This document shows positions 1 through 11,225 of a stretch of 64,000 bases of DNA, piece by piece. Source of the DNA: Allium sativum. Its lineage: Eukaryota; Streptophyta; Magnoliopsida; Asparagales; Amaryllidaceae. The notes beneath the pieces are model-generated. The model was not told where the DNA came from. It was given only the letters and a program-made list of their open reading frames with translations, and ran no database searches. Position 1 is the first letter of the stretch. Every line of letters begins with the position of its first letter. The DNA is taken from assembly GCA_030737875.1 (NCBI GenBank), contig CM060912.1, positions 205,853,231 through 205,917,230 of the forward strand, in the 5' to 3' direction. A program made the position numbers and the translations under genes.

Positions 1-255
1 TTTATGTAGACGACATGCTGGTAAAGTCCAAAGTGCTGGTGATCATCTAGAAAACTTGGTCGAAATGTTCAATATGCTAAGAAACTATGACATGAAACTC
101 AATCCTCTTAAGTGTTCGTTTGGGGTCGCATCAGGAAAGTATCTTGGGTTTATGGTAAATTCCCGGGGCATCGAAGCCAACCCTTCACAGATTACTACTT
201 TAAGAGAAATGCGGCTCCCAGAACGAAGGAGTTGCAAAGCCTAAATGGGAAAGTA
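1..255 (+). pseudogene. Tat pol: C-terminal part of reverse transcriptase
   Basis: The first bases encode YVDDMLVKSK, the reverse transcriptase active-site box with two catalytic aspartates. After a frameshift near 40, the frame continues with GDHLENL, MKLNPLKCSFGV and YLGFMV...GIEANP, the usual RT thumb-side sequence of plant gypsy elements. A second frameshift near 210 is needed to reach the conserved TKELQSLNGKV. The coding sequence then stops abruptly at about 255, where foreign AT-rich sequence begins. The protein would copy element RNA into DNA in virus-like particles; this copy cannot make it. The gene begins upstream of the window. Confidence 0.85.
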
Positions 256-839
256 AACCAACTATAACGACCCGCCTTTTTGCCCGATTCTCGTCGGTAA
301 TTAAACCAACTTAAATCGTTCATAAAGACGGATGGTTATGGGTACTAACATATTTGAACACAAGAACATAAACTTTTTATTTCATTACAAAATATTTTGC
401 ATTAGAGTTACAATGAATCAGAGAATACCATAAGTTCAGCAAAAATACAACTTGCTCTCACCGGAAGAAGTAAAACCAAAACAAGACTCGAGCTCCAGTC
501 AGAAACCACCTTTGAAACTAAACCAGTAAACTAAACTACTAGCTGCCTGTGCGTGTTGTAACGACCTGTATTTTTGACTGTTCGAATCTACAATAGCCCA
601 CCCATGCTGACCCAAACGAATCATAAATACAGGTAGTTATTGGGGAAAAACAGAAAAGCGAGGAAGAAGAGAAAACAATAATAGAATCTCACAGCAGAAG
701 TACAATATATAATAAACAATTAACAGTTCAAAAATCAGTTGAAATATAAACATGTGACTATAATATAAAATGATTATCAGAGTTACATATACATATATAC
801 ACAATAAGGTAGCAGAGCAAAGTGCAGTGGAAAACACAT

Positions 840-844
<5 letters not shown>

Positions 845-880
<36 letters not shown>
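845..880. repeat. TA dinucleotide microsatellite
   Basis: Uninterrupted alternating TA, about 18 units, within the insertion in Tat pol. Confidence 0.9.
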
Positions 881-882
<2 letters not shown>

Positions 883-2031
883 AATTTTCATCTTCGTCCT
901 CCAAGGCAAAGTAATCTTCACTAACTGCAAATTATGCTGACTCGAGCGTATTGCATAAAAAGAAAACACAAAAACACTCAGATCAGAAATAAATCATTGT
1001 CAAATTAAAATTTGAAATAACATGAGTGTCATGGGTGCAATAACTTAAGAAATGTTATAGGAAATTCACCGGACCACGCCGCTAATGCAGAACGGGTTTA
1101 CTCCATGTGAATTACCGTACATAAAATTCGCAAATGATTTTGGAAAATGAAGCTATCGTAAGCTCGTCCCATATCACATATTGAAGCTCACACCAAATGG
1201 GCGAGTTTTATCTTATGATAACCAAAAATGCTTTCATACGTGAAAATCCTCTTTTAAAACTATTATGAGTGCATAGTGTTGAAAACCATTTCACAAATAA
1301 TATATTAATCTTAGCAAGCATAGTAACTATGCCCACATACATAGTTTATAAACAAATTGAACGGCTCGTATTGGTTATTAGGTTTTCCAACATGATGGTT
1401 TCTGGCACGAAAGATCAATCGAGGACATGAAGCTAAGTATCTTTAGGTTAACATCTAGACATGGACACCAAATACAGGGCACGAAGTATATATCCCGGTT
1501 TTCATCCAGACTCGAACACCGTATGTACTTTATTCCCTCAGATTTCGCAAGTAGATCTACCTCCGAAGCTTTCGAGTTTTAATAGAGATTATGTATATGT
1601 ATACAGCCTAACCGCCTGTTTACCATCAATCCGGAGTGTGAGGTTTGTCGAGGTCACGATATACAAAAAACTATGCTTCACCAGTTCATTTACATTGTTA
1701 ATTCACGACATGTCACTGATTTCTATCAGTACATAACCTATAAGTTCATATGTCTTAGAGATGAGAATAATTTATCGCCACAAATCCGATATATATTAAT
1801 AGAAATCAGTGCTACGCAGTCAATTTCAATGTCAGACACACAATCAGTACAAGTTCATTCTGGGCATGAAAGGAAAAACAATCCAAAAATCTCTAAATAT
1901 ATTCATAAAGGGTCTTATTTATAATTATCTATTTTTTCAAGTTATTTAAATATTTGTAATTTCTTCCCAAATTGGAATTGTTCTCGATTTAAACAATTGA
2001 TTCAAATTGAGATTTGAAATAAAAATATATT

Positions 2032-2295
2032 CTTCTTTGAATATAAATCGATTTTAAAAGGACTACGGTATTGTGATTAAAAAAATTATTCTATTTTGAA
2101 AATAAACCAATTTTGAAATAATCATGATATTGATAAGAAATTATATTCCATTTTGAATATGAATCGATTCTGAAATTATTAGGATATTTTGAAACAAAAT
2201 TATATTTTATTTTGAATACAAAATCGATTTTGAAATGAGTATGATATCTCAATATGAGATATATTATATTTTGAATATAAGCTGGTTTGGAATGA
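2032..2295. repeat. Degenerate ~58 bp AT-rich tandem repeat, about five units
   Basis: The block TTTTGAATATRAATCGATTT followed by TGAAA recurs at about 2035, 2094, 2152, 2211 and 2268, a spacing of 57 to 59 bases, with substitutions between units. The last unit runs into a fragment resembling Tat pol. Confidence 0.7.
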
Positions 2296-2449
2296 TTGGT
2301 GGGTTGCTCTTTTCGATGCTCTAAGAAAAGGAAGGAAAATTATGTACTATTAGGATATTGTGATATTTTGCCTTAAACTGCTTTATCTCCAAGGCAACAA
2401 ATTGGTGCATTCCTCTTTTCGATGCTCTAAGTAAAGGAAGAAAAGATTC
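2296..2449 (+). repeat. Direct repeat of a pol fragment (about 45 bp, spaced 110 bp)
   Basis: The bases around CTCTTTTCGATGCTCTAAG occur at about 2309 and again at about 2417 with the same neighbours (ATTGGTG before, AAAGGAAG after). The second copy is in place in the pol reading frame. The first lies just inside the inserted DNA, so it looks like a duplication made at, or after, the insertion. Confidence 0.7.
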
Positions 2450-2880
2450 TAGTGGACTCTGGAGTGTCAAACTGCTTTTGAAGACTTAATCAAGCATACG
2501 GAATCAATCCCAATGTTGTCCAAGCCTAAAGATGGAGAAGAACAATTCTTGTACCTGGCAGTTTCATCCCACGCATTAAGCGCTGCTTTGGTCAAAGAGG
2601 AATCAAAAATTCAAAGGCCGGTGTACTACATCAGCCAGAGGCTGTCAGGGGCAGAACTAAAGTATCCCAAGTTGGAAAAGCTCGCGTACTGCCTGCTCAC
2701 CGCCTCTAAAAAGCTAAGGCCATATTTCCAATTTTATCCTATCAAGGTTCTCACAGAACAGTCTCTGAAGCATGTCATGTTCCGTCCAGATACATTGAGC
2801 TCAGTCAATACAATATCACTTATCATCCGCGAAGGGCGATTAACAGACATGCTTTAGTAGACTTTATCGCTGAATTCATG
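2370..2880 (+). pseudogene. Tat pol: RNase H domain
   Basis: After the insertion the frame reads ALNCFISKATNWC..PLFDALSKGRK, the linker between RT and RNase H. It continues from 2513 with LYLAVSSHALSAALVKEE, RPVYYISQRLSGAE, YPKLEKLAYCLLTASKKLRPYF and VLTEQSLKHVM, the RNase H of gypsy elements, which degrades the RNA strand during reverse transcription. A frameshift near 2790 moves the sequence to ITYHPRRAINRHALVDFIAEF, the end of this domain. There is another frame change between about 2430 and 2510. The copy is not functional. Confidence 0.85.
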
Positions 2881-3243
2881 GATAGGGGTAATGATAAGGA
2901 AGAAACCACTGAAATGGTCTCTGGGTGGAAATTATTTGTTGAAGGTGTTATGAAAGAATATTACTCAGGGGCAGGAGTAGTGCTTGAGACTCCTGAAGAA
3001 CGTTCACTATGCTATGCCTTGAGATTAGAATTTCCATCAACAGATAACGAAGCAGAATATGAAGCCACGATTGCTGGATTGAGAACTGCAAGAGAATTAC
3101 AGTTAAAGACCTTACACATTTTCAATGATTCACAGCTAGTAGTATGTCAAGTCAAAAGAGAGTTCTAGGCTAAAGGAGGAAACTTGCTAGCTTACTTATC
3201 AAAATCTTAGGAGCTGCTTGATTACTTCGACTAGTACAATATA
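2881..3243 (+). pseudogene. Tat pol: additional archaeal-type RNase H (aRH)
   Basis: The frame after FIAEFMDR reads GWKLFVEGVMKEYYSGAGVV, then DNEAEYEATIAGLRTARELQ and FNDSQLVVCQVKREF. This is the second RNase H of Tat elements, with D (here replaced by E in FVEG), E in NEAEYEA and D in NDSQLVV at the catalytic positions. The usual FVDGAS has become FVEGVM, so the first catalytic aspartate appears lost. Stops at 3166-3168, 3208-3210 and 3232-3234 are all TAG where the family has CAG-type codons. Downstream the frame resumes with ILHIPREENLKVDSFAKLAN, the end of the domain. Confidence 0.85.
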
Positions 3244-4633
3244 TTGCACATTCCTCGGGAAGAGAATTTAAAGGTTGACTCATTCGCAAAACTCGCCAAC
3301 ACGGGATATGCACAATTGCTGGGAATAGTGCCGGTTGAGGTTCTTTCAAATCCCAACATCGATGGCCGAGATATAGATTGGATCATGGAAACTACCGCAG
3401 AACCAGATTCGTGGATGACTCCAATCAAAGACTATCTCCTTAGAGGCGTGCTCCCAGATGATCGAAAAAAGAGAACAAAGCTACTCAGAATGGCTCCTTT
3501 GTATCTTATTCAAGATGGTCGGTTATATAGGCAAGGCTTCTTTATGACTTTACTCTGTTGCATCACCAAAGAGGAATTAAGAGCAATCCTGGTAGAATTA
3601 CATGAGGGAGAGTATGGAGGGCACACTAGTGGTCAGAGACTAGGCAAGAAAATTCTGCGATACAGATATTTCTGGCCAAATGTGAACCTAGACTCCATGA
3701 GTTACACTAAGAAATGTGACAGATGCCAACGATTTGCAAAGATTCCAAGGGCATCATCTACTTAATTGACTCAAATGGTCAGCCTATGGCCATTCGCCGT
3801 CTAGGGCATCGATCTAATTGGGGCATTACCTACAGCAAAATCCAGTTTCACATACGCCATTGTCGCTGTCGATTACTTCACCAAGTGGGCCGAAGCTGAG
3901 CCACTGGCCACAATCTTCTCAAAGAAAGTTATCAACTTCATTTTGAAGAGCATTATTTGCAAGTTTTGTGTGCCATAGAAAATAATCATAGACAATGGGG
4001 CACAATTTGAGAGCGAAGAGTTTAGAGAATTCTGCATCACGTATAAGATTCAGAAGAGCTTTGCAGCAGTGGCCCATCCGCAGGACCAACGGACAGGTTG
4101 AAGCCATAAACAAAATCATAAAGTCAACCATTAAAAAACGTCTTGAGAAAGCTAAAGGTGGTTAGGAAGACGAGCTTCTACTTGCACTATGGGCTTACTG
4201 CACCACTCATAAAACTACGACTGGGCACACTCCGTTTTCCCTAGCATTTGGATCTGAGGCCATGATCCCGATAGAGTTAGAAGTTCCCACTCACCGCATA
4301 ATTCACTTCAACCAAGAAGAGAATGAGAAGTTGCAAATTGAAGCACTCGATCAGCTCGAGGAAAAGAGAAATGAAGCAGAGCTCAGAGTTGCTACTCATC
4401 AAAGAAGGATCGCTAGATATTTCAATTCCAAAGTCAAATAGAGGACCTTCAAGATTGGGGACCTTATATTCAAAAGAATAATGACCGGAACCAGAGTTTT
4501 CGGACCCAATTGGGAAGGACCCTTCATTATAAGCCAAAAACTCCTAGATGGCACCTTTAAGTTAAAGACGACGGATGGATTTCAGATTCCCAAAACTTGG
4601 AACAACAACCATCTCCGTCGCTATTTTACCTAA
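3244..4633 (+). pseudogene. Tat pol: integrase
   Basis: The region encodes the linker, then the HHCC zinc-binding part (LHEGEYGGHTSGQRLGKK followed by KKCDRCQRF). The catalytic core shows D in GIDLIGALP, D in IIDNGAQF and E in NGQVEAINK. The C-terminal part is KIGDLIFKR and the end is NNNHLRRYFT at 4633. Integrase would insert the element DNA into chromosomes. In-frame stops lie at 3763-3765, 3802-3804, 3976-3978, 4163-4165 and 4439-4441, and there is one frameshift near 4085. Every stop can be explained by one C-to-T or G-to-A change from CAA, CAG or TGG. Apart from these the sequence is well preserved. Confidence 0.9.
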
Positions 4634-6405
4634 TTTTTCATTCATATCTTTTGTAAAAGTTGCAAGCATTGTAATCAAACTTTGTACATATGAACGAAAA
4701 GAGTAGACTTGCTTGCCTAAATCGTACATTTGCAAACTCTTAATTAATTATTCCAAGTTGCTAAAAATCAACTTTGATTGCAGGCCATCGAACGATTTCC
4801 TACCAACAACCCGGCAACACCTGGTGACCTTTACAGCAAATCCCGATGGGGACAACTCAAGTGGCGAGTGTCGTAAACACCATTCACAGCAAATATGAAG
4901 GTGTAAAGCACCACCTTGTAGAAGAAAAATGAAGGCCATCGAGAGTTAGATGGTTAAAAGGTGCATCGTCAAATCTAAAGATAAAAACATTACAAGTTTC
5001 ACCAAAGGGGCATCTCCTGGAAAGAGAGACCCCGGACCCTGCTCCTGTTACTATGATAGCTTGTTACGACGAGCATCTGGTAATAGAACTGGCATCTGCC
5101 CCATGAAACTATGCAATGGTAAATCCTCTTATAAGTGAAGATGATCAGAATTCCCAGTCGAAAGGGGGTACTCAATGAGATCGTAAGTGTCAGGAAACAT
5201 CTGACCCGATTATGACAAACATTGGGAATAAAGACCTCTTCGGGGGCATCCAATTAGATTGTTAATGTCTGATCATTTAAAACTTGACAATCGGTGGATT
5301 CTAAAGACCTCTTCGGGGGCACCATATTAGTTCCTTAGTGTACGCTGATCACAGACTCAGCGATCGGTAGGTTTCAAAAGACCTCTTCGAAGGCACCCAA
5401 TAAGATCGTTTGTGTTAGGAACTACCTAGCTCGATTACGACAAATATTAAGGTGAAACCAAAGACCTCTCTGGTGGCACCCGGTTAATCGTCAGTGTCAA
5501 GAAGTACCTGACCAGATTACGACAAATATTGGGTTTCAAAGACCTCTTCGAATGCAAAAGACCTCTGCGGGGGCACCCGATTTGATTATTAATGTCTGCT
5601 AACCACAGACTCTGCAATCGGCGAGCTTTAAAAGACCTATTTGGAGGCATCCATTAGCTCGGTAAGCACTCAAGTACTTTGAGTTGTGACGGTCAATGGA
5701 CCTAAAAAGATATCTCTAGAGGCACCCAATGAAATCACCAACGCTATAATAACACCAGCCTAGTGCAGACGAGAGTGTCTTATGCCTGAATTAACTAGTC
5801 GAAAAACAGATAAAAGTTAGGCCAAAAATATAAGATCTCTCAAGCAGAGGCACAGAAACAAGAAATTTCCTTCAAGTAAAAGGCACGAGTTTGATCAACT
5901 AAGCTAAAATCCTTGATTAATGGGCAGACCAAGAAGCTCTAAGTGCAATGGTGAAAGCAACAGACTTAGCCATTAAAGCAAGAACTTCCAGTGTTTTAGC
6001 CATAGCTAAAGAACCTTAGTATAGTTGATCACACCTAGTCTGTGAAATTCTTGACGAACTTTTGTATGAAGGCATCACGACCGCATTAAGACGAATCAAT
6101 AATACTCACAATACATACCATAAGCTCGCCACAACTTCATAACAAATAAAAAAACTTTAGTGTAAATGTGAAAAAAAGTGTGGAATACAAATAGAAACAT
6201 ACAATAAAGCTAAAGTAAAAAGCTTAAGTATAGTAAGTAGAGCATAGTTTCATCACATCAACAACAACACAAGTCACAGATATAAGAGTTTCAAATACGA
6301 ATATGCATAAACTGATGAGCGAAGAGCGGCACTCGCAAATACAACCGATCTAAATGCAGCACATGAAAGGAAAATATAGAAAGAAAAGCAAGATAAGAAC
6401 ATGCA
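4634..6405 (+). other. Tat element 3' untranslated/spacer region between pol and antisense ORF
   Basis: No coding sequence is recognisable on either strand. The middle part (about 5160-5730) carries a diverged tandem repeat, described separately. The rest is moderately AT-rich single-copy sequence ending at the stop codon of the antisense ORF. Long non-coding 3' regions with tandem repeats are typical of Tat elements. Confidence 0.7.
5160..5730 (+). repeat. Tandem repeat with core AAAGACCTCTTCGGGGGCACC
   Basis: The core recurs, with changes, near 5241, 5304, 5380, 5460, 5539, 5560, 5631 and 5705. Units are mostly 65 to 85 bases apart and are followed by CCAATTAGATCGTTAGTGTC-like sequence. 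Some units also contain GACAAATATTGGG or ACAGACTCTGCAATCGGC. A related block, GACCTCTTCGGGGGTG, occurs once more near the right end of the element (about 38446-38461). Confidence 0.8.
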
Positions 6406-6925
6406 CTAATTCTTCTTCTTTCCATTCTTCGAACCACTGGACCTCAAAGATAGTTTGGTAGAAGAAGGAGGAGGTGCATCAGCTGGCTGGTACCCATCTT
6501 TGACTACTATGCCACCAAAAGGACTCTCGGGAGAAGATAGATCGATAACTCCTTTCTTTATAACAACGCGCTTCCCTCCTTTGCGCTTCGAAGATGACAA
6601 AGGCTTAGTTTTCCGCTTCTCCTGGTCCTCAGCATCTTTTTCTGGGTTCTCATCTGCATTGTCAGAATCTTCAGCCTCATCGCTAGGGATATAGTCAGCA
6701 TTATCATCCAAGTTAACAAGTGCACCAATCTGTGTGTCTTGTGATCCTGAAGTCCAAGCTGCAAGAAAAGATGCATCACCCAGAGGAGGAGTAACAACTA
6801 GGGATGGAGAAGTCGACATCAAGGTCGAATCAGTAATGTTAGCCTCAGTCGTCGTCATGCTGCCTACATTAGGAGAAAGTTGTGACAAGATTAAGCGTAA
6901 TACAAAGAAACAATGAGCAAGGAAT
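6406..6925 (-). pseudogene. Tat antisense ORF, C-terminal segment
   Basis: On the minus strand this segment encodes an acidic, then strongly basic tail: a Ser/Thr-rich stretch, ADYIPSDEAEDSDNADENPE, then KRKGGKRVVIKKG, PPPSSTKLSLRSSG and a Lys-rich end at the stop (6406-6408). Its upstream part is 21194-21489, on the other side of LARD1. With LARD1 and one copy of its 5 bp target duplication removed, the minus-strand frame runs on without a break. Function is not known; the charge pattern suggests a nucleic-acid or chromatin-binding tail, but that is inference. It belongs to the antisense ORF of the surrounding Tat element. Confidence 0.75.
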
Positions 6926-9238
6926 TGTAATGGCGCGTTTTGTTAGCTGTCGAATAATTAATTAATTTAATTATTAAATATAGATTGGGCGATATTGATG
7001 ACTTGAATTAAATAATATTGAATATTTAATTAAAATAAATAATATAATAATATATTATAATGTCGAAATAATCGGAAATCACCGAATTCACAATACTGTG
7101 TGAATTGGATCAGCTAAAATATTTAATTCAGTTTAGAATTGAATTTGAATAACGAATCGATTTAATAATCGACGTTAAAACGTATTAATTATATTATAAT
7201 TAGAATAGAGCGCGTAACGACGCGGTAGTTCGCTATTTGGCGATTTAGACTTCAACTAAGTATACAGGGTTCGTTTTAAATCGGATTGCTATGAAACAAG
7301 AAACGTGTGGAGCTGGTGGAGTATATCTTTCTAGTGGAAGAGAAAAATCAGGATTTCGTCGTGTAGATTTTGATTTATGTCCAAATCAAATATTCAGAAA
7401 AACAGCGGTATATTCGTTCGTGGTCATAACGGTTATTTCAAAATAACTAGATATCGAGTGTGAATTCAGATAAGGTTCTTTTGGGAAGTAGTGATAATTT
7501 AATTTTTAGAATTTTATGGTAATTTTTAATTAATTTAATAAGCGACTTTTTATTTGAAGTATTTCGCACCCTGAAATCAACATTTTTGAGGTTTCAAAAT
7601 ATAAGTTAATCTACCGGTATTATTAAATTTTCGGGATCACAGCACCTCACTGAACATGACTGTATTTTTATTTTAGTTTGCAACGCGCAATTACGAATAT
7701 AAAATTGAATAAGGAAAATATCTAGAATAACCATTCGTTCTTATTAGTTTGGTTTACTATTATGTGGCTTTTAAGTATACACGTCCGTTTCTTTGTGAAA
7801 GTTGTCTCAGTGAACACGTCAGCTTCCCGCAACCCTTTAAAAACAAAGATATTGGATCTCCTTTCCAGAAAAAAAAAGAAAAAAACAAAGAAAAAAGAAA
7901 ACCGAAAATCAAAAAGGGAATTTGCGAAATCAAAATCGGAAATCAGGATTTGAGGCCATGGAGTTCTCTGAATCTCCACGATGTAGCAATGGCGCTCGCG
8001 AATCAAGAGCGTTTGTCAGAGGAGATGTTGAGACGTGATTTGGGGATGTGATTGTATGGCAAGGTTGATGCCGTCGATGTTAGTTGGGGGAGCGAACTGT
8101 AGTTCGATTTTTGAGAGGGACGGGGTTGCGGTTCTGGAAGCCGGCATGGTTTGGGGGTGTAAAGACTGGAGTTCGACAGTCTGGTGGTTGAAATGATAAA
8201 CTAGGAAGCTTCGATTTGGTGTTTTTGCGTTGTACTGATGAATGGGAAGGTGGTCCATTTACTGGAGTTTTGAATCTGGTATTGGGGGATTTAGGAGCAC
8301 GGTCTGAAACTGAGGGGATGGAAGCTTCAAACTCACGGGGCTTGAAAAGGATGGACTTTTACTGTGTGAATAATGAAGATGTTTGATGTTTCTTTGTTGG
8401 TGAGTATTGAAGTCGGTGGAACAAAATACTGGAAGGAAGGGGTCTAAGTATTTTGGGTGTGGCGGTGATGTACTATTGGACGCAACTGTGAGGTGGTTGT
8501 GGGGTTGAAAGTGTGGTGATGGAGTAGCACAGTTTGTTGCACAATTTGCTGCATAGAAGTGGCGTGTGAAGACAGGAAGATGATGGGCCGGAGTATATTA
8601 AAGAATTGAGCGAAACAAGATCCGACGGGATCGTATGGACGGACACTACACCATGAAACTGACTGGAAGTCCATCCGAGCTCGTATGAATTTATAGCAAA
8701 ATAAATTGTCCGTCTGAATCAAGCGACAATTATTGTTATTCAACGATGATCGTCCAATGTGAATAAATCTCACAAACTCTAAACAGTTTTATTTTCACGT
8801 TGTATTCTTAGAACTGTTAAAATATTATCTGTTTGACTGTTTGACCGTGTGTTGACTGTTTGATTGAACTGCTAGTCAGTTAGTAGAGATTTTATATATA
8901 TATTTACGTATATATATAAACCGTTAAATAGTCATATGTTGATTCTGCTATCAGAATATTTCACAGTGAAGTGAAATCGATGTTGTTGTATTGCCTAACA
9001 TCTGTGGTGCAGGGAAACAGATTGGAGGAATCCAACTGGATTCCTCAACAGTTATTTTACTGTGATTTTTATATTGTGATATATAATGTGATGTATATAA
9101 TCTGTGTGATTATGTGTGGTGGGACGATATTTATCGTTGTTATATGGTGTGTTAAATACCATGAGAAATACCAAAATGTAGGAGAGGGGTTTTCAAAGTA
9201 TATTTTGAAAATAGTTTAATTATATAAAATCAAGGGAT

Positions 9239-9262
9239 TATATATATATATATATATATATA
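9239..9262. repeat. TA microsatellite in LARD1 5' LTR
   Basis: Alternating TA. The matching site in the 3' LTR (about 17034-17066) is several units longer, a length change since insertion. Confidence 0.9.
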
Positions 9263-9493
9263 AGAAAAGGATTCTGAATATAAAGGAATATAGTTGGTAA
9301 AAACAAATATAAAAGAATTATATTTGTAAATCAAATACAAGGGAATATATATGTTAATCGAATATAAGGGGATATATTTGTTAATCAAAATATAAAGGAA
9401 TTATATTCGTTAAAAGAAATATAAAGAATATTTATTTAGAAATTAAATAAATAAGAATTAAACTAAAGGAGATATTTATTTGTTAAATAAATA

Positions 9494-11225
9494 GGAGTTA
9501 ACCAAGTGAATTGGTTGAGTTAAACGAAGTGAATTAGTTAAGTTAAACTAAGTGGTTAATCAAAGTGAATTAGTTAAGTTAAACTAAGTGGTTAATCAAA
9601 GTGAATTAGTTAAGTTAAACGAAGTGGTTAATCAAAGTGAATTAGTTAAGTTAAACTAAGTGGTTAATCAAAGTGAATTAGTTAAGTTAAACTAAGTGGT
9701 TAACCAAAGTAAATTAGTTAAGTTAAACTAAGCGGTGAATCAAAGTGAATTTGTTAAGTTAAACTAAATGATTAATCGATGTGAATTAGTTAAGTTAAAC
9801 TAAAGGATTAATCGATGTGAATTAGTTAAGTTAAACTAAAGGATTTATCGATGTGAATTAGTTAAGTTAACTAAGTGGTTAATCGAAGTAAATTAGTTGA
9901 GTTAAACTAAGTGAACCGGCTAGAGTTAATCAACGTGAATTAACTAAGTTAAACTAAGTGGATTAGTTCAGTTAATCGTGACAAGTAAATCAAGTTAGGG
10001 TAAACCATTTGAGTTAACCAGTTAGAGTTAACCATTTGAGTTAACCAGTTTGAGTTGACCAGTTAGAGTTGATCAGTTAGAGTTGACCAGTTAAAGTAGA
10101 CCAGTTAGAGTTATCCAAGTGGAGTTAATCGAGTAGAGTTGTCGAATATCACTTATTCAAAGTAGAGTATCGAATATAGTGTATTCGAGAGAAGAGTAAT
10201 CGAATATAGTTTATTCGAGTGGAGAAATCAAATATTATTCACTTGAGAAGAGTTACCGAATATTATTTATTCGAAGAGTAGTTATCGAATATTGGTTATT
10301 CGAAGTTAGTTAATCCAAAGGAGTTATTCGAAGTTAGTTAATCCAAAGGAGTTATTCGCAGTTAGTAAATCTAAAGGAGTTATTCGAAGTTAGCTAATCC
10401 AAAGGAGTTATTCGAAGTAGTTAATCCAAAGGAGTTATTCGAAGTTAGCTAATCCGAAGGAGTTATTCGAAGTTGGTTAATCCAAAGGAGTTAGTCGAAG
10501 AGTTAATCGAATATAGTTATTCGAAAGAAGGTGTTAATCGAATATAGTGATTCGAGTAAAGTTAAAAGAGTTAATCGAATTTAGTTATTCGAAATGAGTT
10601 ATTCGAATTTGATATTTGAATAGAGTTAAACACATTAGAGTTATTCGAATTAGTTATTCGAATAGAGTTAAACACATTAGAGTTATTCGAATTAGTTATT
10701 CGAATAGAGTTAAACACGTAAGAGATTATTTGAATTTTAGTTATTCAATTTGAGTTAATCGAATGTAGTTATTCGAGAAGAGTTAGATCGAATTTAGTTA
10801 TTCGAAAAGAGTTAATCAATTTGAGTTAAGTTAATCGATTTGAATTAAGTTGAATCGAAATGGAGTAAATCGATTAGAATTAAGTTAATCGAGTTAGAGT
10901 AAATCGAATATTGGTTATTCGAAGGTAAGTTATTCGAATTAGTTATTTGAAGGAGTAAATCAAATGAGTCAATCCAAAGGGGTTAGTCGAATATTAGTTA
11001 TTCGAATATAGTTAAAGGAGTTATCGATTTTAGTTTGATCGAAAGGAGTTATCGATTAGTAAATCGAAAGGAGATTTTCGAATATAGCATATTCGAAAGA
11101 AAGAGATCGAATATTGTTTATTCGAAAGAGAGAGATTTCGAATATGAGTTATTCGAAGAGAGATAACCGAATATAGGTTATTCGAAGAAGAGCTAATCAA
11201 ATAGAGATTACTCGAAAGAGAGTTA
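9494..11225 (+). repeat. Complex tandem array in LARD1 5' LTR
   Basis: There are three zones. At about 9494-9995 the unit is 36 bp, built on GTGAATTAGTTAAGTTAAAC and TAAGTGGTTAATCAAA. At about 9995-10140 short units of AGAGTTGACCAGTT appear. From about 10140 the units are built on TCGAATATAGTTATTCGA, including a run of 28 bp units (GTTAGTTAATCCAAAGGAG plus TTATTCGAA) at about 10306-10500. The TCGAATA...TATTCGA pairs are self-complementary. The array is AT-rich and non-coding. Confidence 0.92.

Larger units (their letters stand above)
256..2369. mobile_element. Insertion in Tat pol: degenerate LTR-like AT-rich sequence
   Basis: This block separates two pieces of pol that are adjacent in the protein (GKV before it, ALNCFISKAT after it). 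At 263 and again at 558 the sequence starts TATAACGACC or TGTAACGACC, like the outer end of the minus-strand LTRs elsewhere in the window. After 558 there is weak similarity in layout to the start of LARD2. I read it as one or two old LTRs in minus orientation, possibly solo. A TA microsatellite lies at about 845-880 and a degenerate tandem array at 2032-2295. No convincing gene is present; the longest ORFs are random-looking. The junctions lack a clear target-site duplication, so the exact borders are uncertain. Confidence 0.45.

Noticed and set aside
637..969. 110 aa minus-strand ORF
   Set aside because: Half of it is translation of a TA microsatellite (IYIYIY) and the rest is AT-rich DNA without motif.
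256..2369. Complete LTR retrotransposon inside Tat pol
   Set aside because: I found no second LTR, primer site, polypurine tract or target duplication; only LTR-like starts are visible.
4950..5253. Short ORFs on both strands in the Tat 3' region
   Set aside because: They overlap a tandem repeat and are not consistent between units.
8971..9219. 82 aa ORF present twice with identical sequence (also 16766-17014)
   Set aside because: Identity follows from the two LTRs of one recent insertion, not from selection on a protein; the composition is that of random AT-rich DNA.
9494..11225. Regular direct repeats that might suggest a CRISPR-like array
   Set aside because: Repeats are adjacent without unique spacers of even length, change gradually along the array and sit inside a plant LTR.
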